57,704 nucleotides of DNA from an uncultured Clostridia bacterium. GTDB lineage: Bacteria > Bacillota > Clostridia > Oscillospirales > Ruminococcaceae. Positions within the stretch are counted from its first letter, which is position 1; every line of letters begins with the position of its first letter. The stretch is from contig CAMELR010000016.1 of the NCBI GenBank assembly GCA_945923775.1, positions 1 through 57,704 of the forward strand, read 5' to 3'. The position numbers were made by a program, and so were the translations under genes. Shown here piece after piece: positions 17,967-26,248 of the stretch. The notes beneath the pieces are model-generated. The model saw only the letters and a list, made by a program, of their open reading frames with translations. It was not told the origin of the DNA and did not search any database.

Positions 17967-18248
17967 ATGATTAGAATTGATTTACAGTATTTCGCTCATA
18001 AAAAAGGTATGGGTTCTACCAAGAACGGCCGTGATTCCGAGTCCAAGAGACTTGGCGTTAAGCGCGCTGACATGCAGGTAGTATCCGCAGGCAGCATTCT
18101 CGTTAGACAGAGAGGCACACATATCCACGCTGGCAACAACGTAGGCAAGGGTTCTGATGACACTCTGTTCGCTCTGATTGATGGAACTGTAAAGTTCGAG
18201 CGCCTCGGCAGAGATAAGAAGCAGGTTAGCGTTTACGCAGCTGACTAA
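17967..18248 (+). CDS. rpmA: 50S ribosomal protein L27 with cleavable N-terminal extension
   Basis: A 93-residue L27. The mature protein starts near [14 protein letters not shown], preceded by the extension [10 protein letters not shown]. This matches the Firmicutes pattern in which Prp cuts after the aromatic residue (LQ-[FY]-F/A), here between F9 and A10. The cleaved tail would otherwise block the peptidyl-transferase centre. GGAGG lies before the ATG, and a strong terminator follows the gene. Confidence 0.98.
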   Translation: MIRIDLQYFAHKKGMGSTKNGRDSESKRLGVKRADMQVVSAGSILVRQRGTHIHAGNNVGKGSDDTLFALIDGTVKFERLGRDKKQVSVYAAD

Positions 18249-18271
18249 TTTCTGCAATCTCATTAATCAAC

Positions 18272-18305
18272 TAAGCCGGATTGCAAAGATCCGGCTTAAT
18301 TTTTA
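18272..18305 (+). terminator. Terminator after rpmA
   Basis: A 10-bp stem TAAGCCGGAT (18272-18281) / ATCCGGCTTA (18289-18298) with loop TGCAAAG, followed by ATTTTTAT. No clear promoter lies between it and obgE, so partial read-through may supply the downstream genes. Confidence 0.88.
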
Positions 18306-18370
18306 TCCGGGGAGAGTAATATTTGCCCGGGAACGTGAAATAACAAACAGAGGAAAGCGAGGCGGCATAG

Positions 18371-19645
18371 ATGTTTGTTGATAAGGTAGAAATATCCATC
18401 AAGGCAGGGAACGGCGGCAATGGCGCGGTGACATTCCACCGCGAGAAGTATGTGAATGCCGGAGGTCCCGACGGCGGCGATGGTGGAAAAGGCAGCGATA
18501 TCGTTTTTGTCGCTGACGATAATCTTTCCACGCTGATCGACTTCCGCTACAAGAGAAAATATATTGCTCCCGACGGTGAGCCAGGCGGTGCGAAGCGCTG
18601 CTCCGGCAAGTCGATGGAGCCCACGGTGATACGCGTACCCCGCGGAACCATCGTTAAGGACGCACACACCGGCAGGATCATGGCGGATATCTCCGACGAC
18701 GAGCCGGTAGTCGTAGCAAAGGGCGGCAGAGGCGGCTGGGGAAATTCCCATTTTGCTACCCCTACGCGCCAGATCCCGCGTTTTGCAAAGCCGGGTTTTC
18801 CGGGCGAGGCATTTGACGTTGTGCTCGAGCTGAAGCTCCTTGCCGACGTAGGTCTTGTTGGCTTCCCGAATGTAGGCAAATCCACGCTGATAAGCGTAGT
18901 AAGCGCTGCGAAGCCGAAAATCGCGAACTATCACTTCACGACCCTGACCCCGGTGCTTGGCGTTGTGAAGCATGGCGAGCAGTCATTCGTAATGGCGGAT
19001 ATCCCCGGACTTATCGAGGGCGCAAGCGAGGGCGTAGGCCTCGGACACGCGTTCCTGCGCCATGTGGAGCGCTGCCGTCTTATCGTGCACGTAGTCGACG
19101 TATCCGGTGTTGAGGGGAGAGACCCACGCGACGATTTCGAAAAGATAAATCAAGAGCTTGCTAACTTCTCCGAGGATCTCGCAGAGCGCCCGCAGATCGT
19201 TGCAGCCAACAAATCCGATATGGCAACTGAGGAGCAGGTAGCCGAATTCCGCGAGTTCATCGAGTCCAAGGGACTTCCGTTCTTTGCAATCTCCGCGGCT
19301 ACTACCCAGGGAACCGACGCGCTGATGGACTGCGTAGCCGAGGAGCTGTCGAAGCTCCCGCCGCCCAAGCGTTTCGAGGTTCAGCCGCTGACCCTTGCGG
19401 AGCTCGAGCAGCTTGAGACCGAGAAGCACAGCTTTAAGGTCGAAAAGATAGACGGAGTTTACGTTGTGGACGCTCCGTTCCTTGCACCGATTCTCAGCAC
19501 CTGCAATATGGAGGACTACGAGAGCCTCCAGTACTTCCAGCGCGTGCTCCGCTCGAGCGGGATAATCGACGAGCTGGAGGCGCAGGGTATCCAGGAGGAC
19601 GACCTGGTCTCCATATACGATTTCGAGTTCAATTACGTGAGATAA
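18371..19645 (+). CDS. obgE: GTPase Obg (CgtA)
   Basis: A 424-residue Obg GTPase involved in 50S assembly and stress control. The glycine-rich Obg fold covers 1-158 (GNGGNGAVTFHREKYV and the GGDGGKG turns). The G domain follows with G1 GFPNVGKST (164-172), G3 DIPG near 210 and G4 NKSD. The C-terminal OCT domain, present in Gram-positive Obg, occupies about 345-424. Its place directly after rplU-prp-rpmA is the conserved bacterial order. The next gene starts 36 bases later. Confidence 0.97.
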   Translation: MFVDKVEISIKAGNGGNGAVTFHREKYVNAGGPDGGDGGKGSDIVFVADDNLSTLIDFRYKRKYIAPDGEPGGAKRCSGKSMEPTVIRVPRGTIVKDAHTGRIMADISDDEPVVVAKGGRGGWGNSHFATPTRQIPRFAKPGFPGEAFDVVLELKLLADVGLVGFPNVGKSTLISVVSAAKPKIANYHFTTLTPVLGVVKHGEQSFVMADIPGLIEGASEGVGLGHAFLRHVERCRLIVHVVDVSGVEGRDPRDDFEKINQELANFSEDLAERPQIVAANKSDMATEEQVAEFREFIESKGLPFFAISAATTQGTDALMDCVAEELSKLPPPKRFEVQPLTLAELEQLETEKHSFKVEKIDGVYVVDAPFLAPILSTCNMEDYESLQYFQRVLRSSGIIDELEAQGIQEDDLVSIYDFEFNYVR

Positions 19646-19681
19646 TCTGTAGGAAACCCCAGGGGCTTCCGAGGTGCGAAT

Positions 19682-20377
19682 ATGAATCTGATCAGCGAAT
19701 TACTTCAGCAGCTTGACCGTTCCTCGCCGGGCAGCGTTGAAACGGCTAAGCAGGTCATTGGCATGTTAAACGGAGCAGCACCGGAGTCGGCGCTGTTCTT
19801 CGGCGACGATACCTACACCCCGCGGCTGATATCCGAGAAGTTCGGGTGCAGGCTCTGCGCTGCCCTGACAGACGAGCAGCGCGCGGAGCAGGGAAAGGCG
19901 GCAGGTCTGGACTGCTGCGCAGTTCAGCAGTTTGAGCTTCCCGGCGGAAGCTACGACCTGATTTGGTACAACGGGATCGTTGAATTCGATGGAGTTACGC
20001 AGCGGCTCGAATTGCTGCGCGACAAACTGAAAAAAGGCGGTACGCTGGTTTATCGCAACGTTAGCTGGCTGACGGAACCGTCTCCGGACACTAAGGTGTT
20101 CTGTCAGCGCAGATTCGGGCAGATACTGCCGCTTGACAGGGTGCTTGTCCTCGCGAAGGAGCAGGGCTGGAAGGTGCAGGATTTCTACATTACGCCTAAG
20201 TCCGACTGGCATGCGGGGTACTACACTCCGCTTCTCGCCGCCGCCGAAAAGTACGCGGGCGTCCACAAGGAGGACAGCTCGGTATCGCTTGGCATGAGCG
20301 AGCTTCGCAAGGAAGCGGGGATTTTTGATGCGCACTGCGAGGAATATAGCTGCGTGTATTACATACTGAAAGGTTGA
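19682..20377 (+). CDS. Methyltransferase-like protein (class I fold, degenerate SAM motif)
   Basis: A 231-residue cytoplasmic protein with the strand-helix pattern of class I methyltransferases. A first strand SALFFGDDTY stands where the GxGxG loop should be, an acidic middle block GGSYDLIWYNGIVEF resembles motif IV, and LKKGGTLVYRN resembles motif V/VI. The GxGxG glycines are absent, so SAM binding is not assured. GAGGTG precedes ATG 19682, and mrnC starts 4 bases after its stop, so it belongs to the obgE operon. I do not recognise a named family. Confidence 0.6.
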   Translation: MNLISELLQQLDRSSPGSVETAKQVIGMLNGAAPESALFFGDDTYTPRLISEKFGCRLCAALTDEQRAEQGKAAGLDCCAVQQFELPGGSYDLIWYNGIVEFDGVTQRLELLRDKLKKGGTLVYRNVSWLTEPSPDTKVFCQRRFGQILPLDRVLVLAKEQGWKVQDFYITPKSDWHAGYYTPLLAAAEKYAGVHKEDSSVSLGMSELRKEAGIFDAHCEEYSCVYYILKG

Positions 20378-20381
20378 TGGA

Positions 20382-20783
20382 ATGGCGTTACCAGTATTGA
20401 CGGAGCGCGAAGCAGGGGCGTACAGCCCGAATGTTCTTGCGTTCTACGGCGACTGCGTTTATGAGCTGCTGGTGCGGCGGGAGGTCGTGCTTCGCGGCAA
20501 CACCAACGCCGGGAGGCTCCACGACCTGGCGGTCGAGCAAGTGCGGGCTTCCTACCAGTCCAGGGCGGTCGACGTTATCGAGCCTATGCTTACTGAGAAA
20601 GAATCCGATATACTCCGCCGCGGCAGAAACGCGGGAGGAATCTCGGTTCCAAAGAGCGCGAAGCCGTCTGAGTACCGCAGGGCGACCGCACTGGAGGCTC
20701 TGTTCGGGTATCTCAGCCTTTCGGGGCAGCAGGAACGTATCGAGGAGCTGTTTACGGCGATTTGCGAGGCTCTTCCGGTCTGA
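20382..20783 (+). CDS. mrnC: Mini-ribonuclease III
   Basis: A 133-residue RNase III catalytic domain without the dsRNA-binding domain. In Bacillus this enzyme matures 23S rRNA. Typical blocks are NVLAFYGDCVYELLVR (about 17-32, with the catalytic acidic residue), RRGRNA (about 79-84) and YRRATALEALFGYL (about 98-111, with the second acidic site). AAAGG precedes the ATG. In many Firmicutes it follows cysS; here it sits in the obgE cluster, still among ribosome-maturation genes. Confidence 0.93.
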   Translation: MALPVLTEREAGAYSPNVLAFYGDCVYELLVRREVVLRGNTNAGRLHDLAVEQVRASYQSRAVDVIEPMLTEKESDILRRGRNAGGISVPKSAKPSEYRRATALEALFGYLSLSGQQERIEELFTAICEALPV

Positions 20784-20801
20784 ACGCGGAGGTGTATTCC
20801 C

Positions 20802-21692
20802 ATGACCAGAAAGGAAAAAACGGATAAGCTCCGCAGCATACGGCGCTGGCTGCTGGATATTCTGATAATTATTGCGGGATCCGGCGTGTACGCACTGGGA
20901 GTTCATTGCTTCACGGCGCCGAATAACATCGCGCCCGGCGGAGTTACGGGTATTGCAACGATAATCAGCTACGTTACAGATCTGAATGTCGGTACGCTCA
21001 TCGCTGCGATAAACGTGCCGCTTCTCATCGCGGGATTTGTTCTACTGAACAAGCGGACGATGATAAAGACGCTGATTTCAGTCGCGGCGCTTTCCGTAAT
21101 GACCGACTACCTTTTTAAGGACGTTCCGGTGTACATTGCGGATAACGGCGGCGGAATCCTGGCTTCGATCTTCGGCGGGCTTCTGATGGGTGCGGGCATC
21201 GGTATCGTGTATGTCCGCGAGGGAACGACAGGCGGCACCGATATCGTCAACAAGATAATCAACAGGTTCAGACCCGAAATAAAGCTTGGACAGATATCGT
21301 TCCTGGTGAATGCGGCGGTAGCCGTAAGCGGCTACATCGTCTATAAGAACCTTGACGTTGTAATGTACGCGATAATTGCTGTTTTTGTGCAGGCAAAGGT
21401 GATAGACGTGCTGGTTTACGGCGGTCTCGAGGGGAAGTTCCTGATGATTTTTTCAGAGAAGCCGCACGAGATATCCGAGAAGCTCCTGAAGCAGAAACGC
21501 GGAGTTACGCTGCTCCACGGCGAGGGAGCATATTCCGGCGAGGAAAAGCTGGTCGTGTGCATTGCAGTACACAAGAACGAATATGTAAAGGTAAAGCGGA
21601 TCGTAAAAGAGATCGATCCGGACGCTTTTGTAATTATAACCGGCGCGAGCGAAGTTCTTGGAAAGGGCTTCCAGAGGCTGGATCAAAACTAA
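20802..21692 (+). CDS. YitT family membrane protein (DUF161 + DUF2179)
   Basis: A 296-residue protein with five or six hydrophobic helices in the first 210 residues, containing the YitT blocks APNNIAPGGVTG and REGTTGGTDIV, then a soluble C-terminal DUF2179 domain with the GVTLLHGEGAYSG block. Members are widespread in Firmicutes, and the transported solute is not established. GGAGGTG precedes the ATG. It lies 18 bases after mrnC and 20 bases before the YebC gene. Confidence 0.9.
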   Translation: MTRKEKTDKLRSIRRWLLDILIIIAGSGVYALGVHCFTAPNNIAPGGVTGIATIISYVTDLNVGTLIAAINVPLLIAGFVLLNKRTMIKTLISVAALSVMTDYLFKDVPVYIADNGGGILASIFGGLLMGAGIGIVYVREGTTGGTDIVNKIINRFRPEIKLGQISFLVNAAVAVSGYIVYKNLDVVMYAIIAVFVQAKVIDVLVYGGLEGKFLMIFSEKPHEISEKLLKQKRGVTLLHGEGAYSGEEKLVVCIAVHKNEYVKVKRIVKEIDPDAFVIITGASEVLGKGFQRLDQN

Positions 21693-21712
21693 TAAAACAA
21701 GGAGAATAAGTT

Positions 21713-22465
21713 ATGTCAGGACATTCAAAATGGAGTACGATCAAGCGCAAGAAGGGCGAGAAGGACGGCGCAAGAGCGAAGGTCTTTACAAAGATCAGCC
21801 GTGAGATCCTCGTATGCATAAAGGAGACCGGCAGCGCTGACCCTGCTAACAACTCCAGACTCTACACCCTCGTACAGAAGGCAAAGAGCAACAATATCCC
21901 GAACGACAACATTGACCGTCTGCTGAAGAAGGCTGCCGGCGGCGCAGAGAAGAACGATTACGAGGACTGCGTATACGAGGGCTATGGCCCGAACGGCGTT
22001 GCAGTTATAGTCGAGTGCCTTACTGATAACAGAAACCGTACCGCAGGCGAGATCCGTCATTACTTTGACAAGTTTGGCGGAAACATGGGCGCTACCGGCT
22101 GCGTTGACTTTCTGTTCACGCTGAAGGGCGTTATCGTTCTCGACAACGAGGACGGCGACATCGACGAGGACAAGGCAATGGAGGATATCCTCGAAGCAGG
22201 CGGCGACGACTTCAGCTTTGAGGACGGCGTTGTTGAGATAACAACTGATCCTTCCGTTGTAGCAACCGTTGCTGAGGAGCTCGGCAAGAAGGGCTACAAG
22301 GTTGTTTCCGCAGAGGCTGAGCAGGTTCCCTCCACATATACGACCCTCACCGATGAGGATCACATCAAGAAGATGGGTCTGCTGCTGGAAGCCCTCGAGG
22401 ACAACGACGACGTGCAGAACGTATGGCACAACTGGGACGCTCCTGAGTCTGACGACGAGGATTGA
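21713..22465 (+). CDS. YebC/PmpR family protein
   Basis: A 250-residue cytoplasmic protein starting with the family hallmark MSGHSKWSTIKRKKG and containing NNIPNDNIDRLLKKA. Members were first described as transcription regulators. More recent work links some to relief of ribosome stalling on proline-rich stretches, which would suit its place in a ribosome-maintenance cluster. The tail is unusually acidic (PESDDED). The gene closes the plus-strand operon and meets the minus-strand ABC exporter tail-to-tail. Confidence 0.95.
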   Translation: MSGHSKWSTIKRKKGEKDGARAKVFTKISREILVCIKETGSADPANNSRLYTLVQKAKSNNIPNDNIDRLLKKAAGGAEKNDYEDCVYEGYGPNGVAVIVECLTDNRNRTAGEIRHYFDKFGGNMGATGCVDFLFTLKGVIVLDNEDGDIDEDKAMEDILEAGGDDFSFEDGVVEITTDPSVVATVAEELGKKGYKVVSAEAEQVPSTYTTLTDEDHIKKMGLLLEALEDNDDVQNVWHNWDAPESDDED

Positions 22466-22524
22466 TCCCCGCTTTGCGGCTTAGTAATGCTTCGGCGTTT
22501 TGACCGCATGCTGCTTACATAAAA

Positions 22525-22591
22525 GAATTCCCCCTGATGTACTCAGGGGGAATTCGAGTATAATAATCCCGCTGTTCGTGACAGCGGGATT
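22525..22591. terminator. Two tandem hairpins between convergent genes
   Basis: The first hairpin has a 13-bp perfect stem, 22525-22537 with 22543-22555. The second has a 10-bp perfect stem, AATCCCGCTG (22565-22574) with CAGCGGGATT (22582-22591). T tracts are short on both strands (minus CTTTTATG after the first), so together they probably stop both converging transcripts. Confidence 0.7.
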
Positions 22592-22595
22592 AGTG

Positions 22596-24383
22596 TTATA
22601 CAGCGAACTGGCTGTTGTACAGATTAGCGTAGAATCCGTTTTTAGCGAGGAGTTCCTCGTGGTTGCCCTGTTCGATGATGTGGCCGTCCTTCATTACAAG
22701 GATAACGTCAGCTTCGCGGATAGTGGAAAGGCGGTGAGCAACAATGAAGCTCGTTCTGCCGTTCATCATCTTCGCAAAGGAGTCCTGAATCTTGATTTCA
22801 GTTCTTGTATCAATAGATGAGGTAGCCTCGTCCAGGATAAGCATAGGCGGCAGACAGAGCATAACGCGGGTTATGCACAGAAGCTGCTTCTGACCCTGCG
22901 AAAGGCTTCCGCCGTCCTCGGTTATCACGGTGTCGTAGCCCTGCGGAAGACGCTTTATGAAGCTGTGCGCGTGCGAAGCCTTCGCAGCTGCAATGACTTC
23001 TTCGTCGGTGGCGTCGGGCTTGCCCATTACAATGTTGTCGCGGATAGTTCCGGAGCGCAGCCAGGTTTCCTGAAGCACCATACCGTAGCTGCTTCTCAGG
23101 CTGTTTCTGGTCGCATTCCGTATATCTGTGCCCTCGACTGTTATGGAGCCGCTTTTGACGTCGTAGAATCTCATCAGCAGGTTGATTATAGTGGTCTTTC
23201 CGCAGCCGGTCGGACCTACGATAGCGATACGCTGACCCGGCTTAACGCTGAGGTTCAGACCCTCGATGAGCTTCCTGTCGGGTACATAGGAGAACGAAAC
23301 ATCGTTGAGCCCTACGCTGCCCTTGACGTCCGTAAGCTCCACAGCGTCGTCAGGCTCGGGAATCTGCGGTTCTTCCTCAATGAGTTCAAACAGGCGGGAA
23401 GCGCATGCGAGCGCGTTCTGAAGCTCCGTAACCACTCCGGAGATCTCGTTGAACGGCTTGGTATACTGGTTAGCATAGGAAAGGCATGCGGAAAGCTGAC
23501 CTATCGTGAACGGATTTACAGCGCCCGCAGTCGCGATGCATATTAGCGCGCCAGCGAGAGCAACTCCGGCATAAACAACGCTGTTGACGAAACGCGTGCA
23601 GGGATTGGTAAGCGAGGAGTAGAACGTAGCCTTGAGCGAGCAGTCAGCGAGTCGGTCGTTGATCCTGTCGAATTCCTCCAGCGCCTCGTCCTCGTGGGAG
23701 AACGCCTGGACTACCTTCTGATTTCCGATCATCTCGTCAATGAATGCAGTCTGCTGACCGCGGGTCTCGGACTGAACCCGGAACATGCGGTAGGTGCGGT
23801 TTGCAATGAACCGCGCGATGAACAGAGACAGTGGAGTAACGATCACAACGACTATAGCTATCTGCCAGCTGATTGAAAACAGGAAGAACAGCGTGCCGAG
23901 AATCGTGACGATTCCGGTAAAAAGCTGAGTAAATCCCATCAGCAGACCGTCCGCGAACTGATCTGCGTCTGCGATAACGCGGTTAACGATGTCTCCGTAG
24001 GGGTGGGCGTCGATGTAGCTCAGCGGTAGTATTTCGATCTTCCGGAACGCCTCGTTGCGGATATCACGTACAACATGGTAGGTTATGCGGTTGTTGATGG
24101 TGTTCATGAGCCACTGTATAAGCGCTGTAATTCCGATGATGATACCGGTTTTGATGAGTATAGCCCCGATTCCCGCGAAATCAACCTGCCCCTTGCCGAC
24201 GATAAGGTCGATCGCGTCGCCGATAAGGATAGGCGTGTAGAGGGTCAGAGCCACCGTGATGGCAGCGAACAGTATCGACAACACCATGAAGAATCCATGG
24301 CGCTGAACGTATTTCAGTACCTTTTTAAGAGTGCCTTTCTGTGCGGTATTTTTCTTGTTTCCTGCCGTGTTTGACTTTGCCAT
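22596..24383 (-). CDS. ABC exporter half-transporter with canonical ATP site (partner B)
   Basis: A 595-residue type IV ABC exporter half: six membrane helices (about 30-330) and an ATPase domain. Walker A is GPTGCGKTT, Walker B ends LDEATSSID with the catalytic glutamate, and the switch histidine is present (AHRLST). The signature reads LSQGQ rather than LSGGQ. This complements the upstream gene, which has a normal signature but a degenerate catalytic glutamate and histidine, so the two should form a heterodimer with one working ATP site, like BmrCD or TM287/288. Its ATG directly follows the TAA of the upstream gene, with AAGGAGG inside that gene's end. The substrate is unknown. Confidence 0.93.
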   Translation of the reverse strand: MAKSNTAGNKKNTAQKGTLKKVLKYVQRHGFFMVLSILFAAITVALTLYTPILIGDAIDLIVGKGQVDFAGIGAILIKTGIIIGITALIQWLMNTINNRITYHVVRDIRNEAFRKIEILPLSYIDAHPYGDIVNRVIADADQFADGLLMGFTQLFTGIVTILGTLFFLFSISWQIAIVVVIVTPLSLFIARFIANRTYRMFRVQSETRGQQTAFIDEMIGNQKVVQAFSHEDEALEEFDRINDRLADCSLKATFYSSLTNPCTRFVNSVVYAGVALAGALICIATAGAVNPFTIGQLSACLSYANQYTKPFNEISGVVTELQNALACASRLFELIEEEPQIPEPDDAVELTDVKGSVGLNDVSFSYVPDRKLIEGLNLSVKPGQRIAIVGPTGCGKTTIINLLMRFYDVKSGSITVEGTDIRNATRNSLRSSYGMVLQETWLRSGTIRDNIVMGKPDATDEEVIAAAKASHAHSFIKRLPQGYDTVITEDGGSLSQGQKQLLCITRVMLCLPPMLILDEATSSIDTRTEIKIQDSFAKMMNGRTSFIVAHRLSTIREADVILVMKDGHIIEQGNHEELLAKNGFYANLYNSQFAV

Positions 24384-26105
24384 TTATACCGCCTCCTTCT
24401 TAAACTGGGAATTGTAGATTTCGCTGTAGACAGGGCAGTTGGTCAGCAGTTCGTCGTGCTTGCCTATGCCGACTATCTTGCCATCGTCGAGGACGATTAT
24501 CTTGTCCGCGTGCTGTATCGAGGAGGTACGCTGTGACACGATGAATACGGTAGGCTTCGTGTCCATCTCGCGGATTGACTTGCGGAGCGCCGCGTCTGTC
24601 GCGAAGTCAAGTGCGGAGGCGCTGTCGTCGAGTATCAGTATCTCGGGCTTTCTGACGAGAGCGCGGGCGATGGTGAATCTCTGGCGCTGACCGCCGGAGA
24701 GGTTCTTGCCGCCCTGTTCTATCTCGAAGTCGAGACCGCCCTTGCTTTCGATAACGTCTGCAGCCTGGGCTGTTTTAGCCGCCGCGAGTATCTCGTCGTC
24801 GGTGGCGTCGTCCTTGCCCCAGCGCATGTTGTCGCGAATCGAGCCTTTAAACAGAACCGCCTTCTGTGGAACAATACCGATACGCTCGCGCAGCTCCGGT
24901 ATTTCGAAGCTTTTTACATCGCGGCCGCCGATGAGAACTTCACCCGCGGTGGCGTCATAGAAACGCGGTATCATGTTAACCAGCGAGGACTTGCCCGAGC
25001 CGGTGCCGCCGATTATTCCAACAGTTTCGCCGCGCTTTACCGCGAAGTCCATGCCGGTAAGGGAATCCTCTCCGGCGTTCTTGTATTTCAGGGAAACGCC
25101 GCGGAACTCAACTGCGTAGTCGGCATTGCCGATTACGTCCTTGTCAGATGTGACTTCCTGAGATGACTTGATGTCGAACAGAGCCTGAACGCGGTTCCCG
25201 CAGGCAACGCACTTTGTAAGGCTGATGATGAGGTTTGCGAGCTTGATAAGCTCCACGAGGATCTGGGACATGTAGTTGTAAAGCGCAACAACGTCGCCCT
25301 GGGAAAGGGTTCCGTCGTTTACCTGAACGGAGCCTGTCTGAATGAGCCAGATGATCGCGAGATTGATTATTACGTAGGTCAGTGGGTTCATCAGCGCGGA
25401 TATCCTTCCGACGAACTTCTGACCGGCGGTCAGCTCGTCGTTGCTCTTGTTGAAGGCTTCGATTTCCTGATCTTCCTTGCAGAACGCGCGAACAACGCGG
25501 ACGCCGGTGAGGTTCTCACGCGTAATTCCGAGCACCTTGTCGAGCCTTGCCTGAACTTTCTTGTAAAGCGGAATGCACCACAGCATGATTCCGAAGATAA
25601 CAACGGAAAGCACCGGGATAGCCGCAACGAATATAAGCGCCGCCTGAACGTTGATAGTAAACGCCATGATCATAGCGCCGAATACGACGAACGGAGAGCG
25701 AAGCAGCAGACGGAGCGTAAGGTTTACGCCGTTCTGTATCTGGTTCATATCGCTGGTCATTCTGGTGATGAGGGTGGAAGTTCCGACCTGGTCGATTTCA
25801 GACCAGGACAGGCTTTCGATGTGGCGGAACAATTCGTGCTTCACCTTGGATGAGAACCCTACCGCCGCTTTGGCGGCAAAGTACTGCGCGGTGATGGAGA
25901 ACGCAAGCCCGACTATACCCAGACCCACGAGCAGGCATACCATTCCGATAACGTAGCCCTTGTCGCCGTTGGCTATGCCGTCGTCGATTATCGAAGCGAT
26001 AACGAGCGGCACGAAAAGCTCCAGGAGAGCTTCAAGCAGCTTGAACAGCGGCCCGAGTATGCATTCCTTTTTGTATTTTTTAATGTGAACAAGTAGTTTT
26101 AACAA
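24384..26105 (-). CDS. ABC exporter half-transporter with degenerate ATP site (partner A)
   Basis: A 573-residue exporter half: six helices, then an ATPase domain with Walker A GGTGSGKSS and a normal LSGGQRQR signature. Walker B reads ILILDDSASALD, with Asp in place of the catalytic Glu, and the switch histidine is replaced by Gln (VSQRTSS). It therefore supplies the degenerate site of a heterodimer with the next gene. The start is TTG 26105, the only in-frame start behind a strong site (AGGGAAGGG, 6 bases). It is divergent from a LysR gene, and the shared intergenic region carries a perfect 11-bp-arm palindrome, which suggests LysR control. Confidence 0.92.
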   Translation of the reverse strand: MLKLLVHIKKYKKECILGPLFKLLEALLELFVPLVIASIIDDGIANGDKGYVIGMVCLLVGLGIVGLAFSITAQYFAAKAAVGFSSKVKHELFRHIESLSWSEIDQVGTSTLITRMTSDMNQIQNGVNLTLRLLLRSPFVVFGAMIMAFTINVQAALIFVAAIPVLSVVIFGIMLWCIPLYKKVQARLDKVLGITRENLTGVRVVRAFCKEDQEIEAFNKSNDELTAGQKFVGRISALMNPLTYVIINLAIIWLIQTGSVQVNDGTLSQGDVVALYNYMSQILVELIKLANLIISLTKCVACGNRVQALFDIKSSQEVTSDKDVIGNADYAVEFRGVSLKYKNAGEDSLTGMDFAVKRGETVGIIGGTGSGKSSLVNMIPRFYDATAGEVLIGGRDVKSFEIPELRERIGIVPQKAVLFKGSIRDNMRWGKDDATDDEILAAAKTAQAADVIESKGGLDFEIEQGGKNLSGGQRQRFTIARALVRKPEILILDDSASALDFATDAALRKSIREMDTKPTVFIVSQRTSSIQHADKIIVLDDGKIVGIGKHDELLTNCPVYSEIYNSQFKKEAV

Positions 26106-26132
26106 TTGATACCCTTCCCTTCAAAGATTATC

Positions 26133-26161
26133 TTGACAAATCACAAATAATAGTATATCAT
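26133..26161 (+). promoter_or_regulatory. Promoter for the divergent lysR-type gene
   Basis: Perfect TTGACA (26133-26138), a 17-base spacer and TATCAT (26156-26161). Confidence 0.68.
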
Positions 26162-26180
26162 AAAAGAAAGATATTTTAAA
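26152..26180 (-). promoter_or_regulatory. Candidate promoter for the ABC exporter pair
   Basis: On the minus strand TTTAAA (26175-26180), a 17-base spacer and TATACT (26152-26157), with a TGA extended -10. The -35 is weak. Its -10 overlaps the -10 of the opposing lysR promoter. Confidence 0.5.
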
Positions 26181-26195
26181 GATATAGCATTGAAA

Positions 26196-26222
26196 ATATC
26201 TATACAAATTATGTATAGATAT
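26196..26222. promoter_or_regulatory. Palindromic operator, probable LysR binding site
   Basis: An inverted repeat with two perfect 11-bp arms around AATTA: ATATCTATACA at 26196-26206 and TGTATAGATAT at 26212-26222. It contains T-N11-A spacing as in LysR boxes. It lies in the divergent region, downstream of the lysR start point and upstream of the exporter promoter, well placed for autorepression and for activation of the exporter. Confidence 0.65.
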
Positions 26223-26248
26223 AATAGTTACAAAATATGGAGGCAGAA

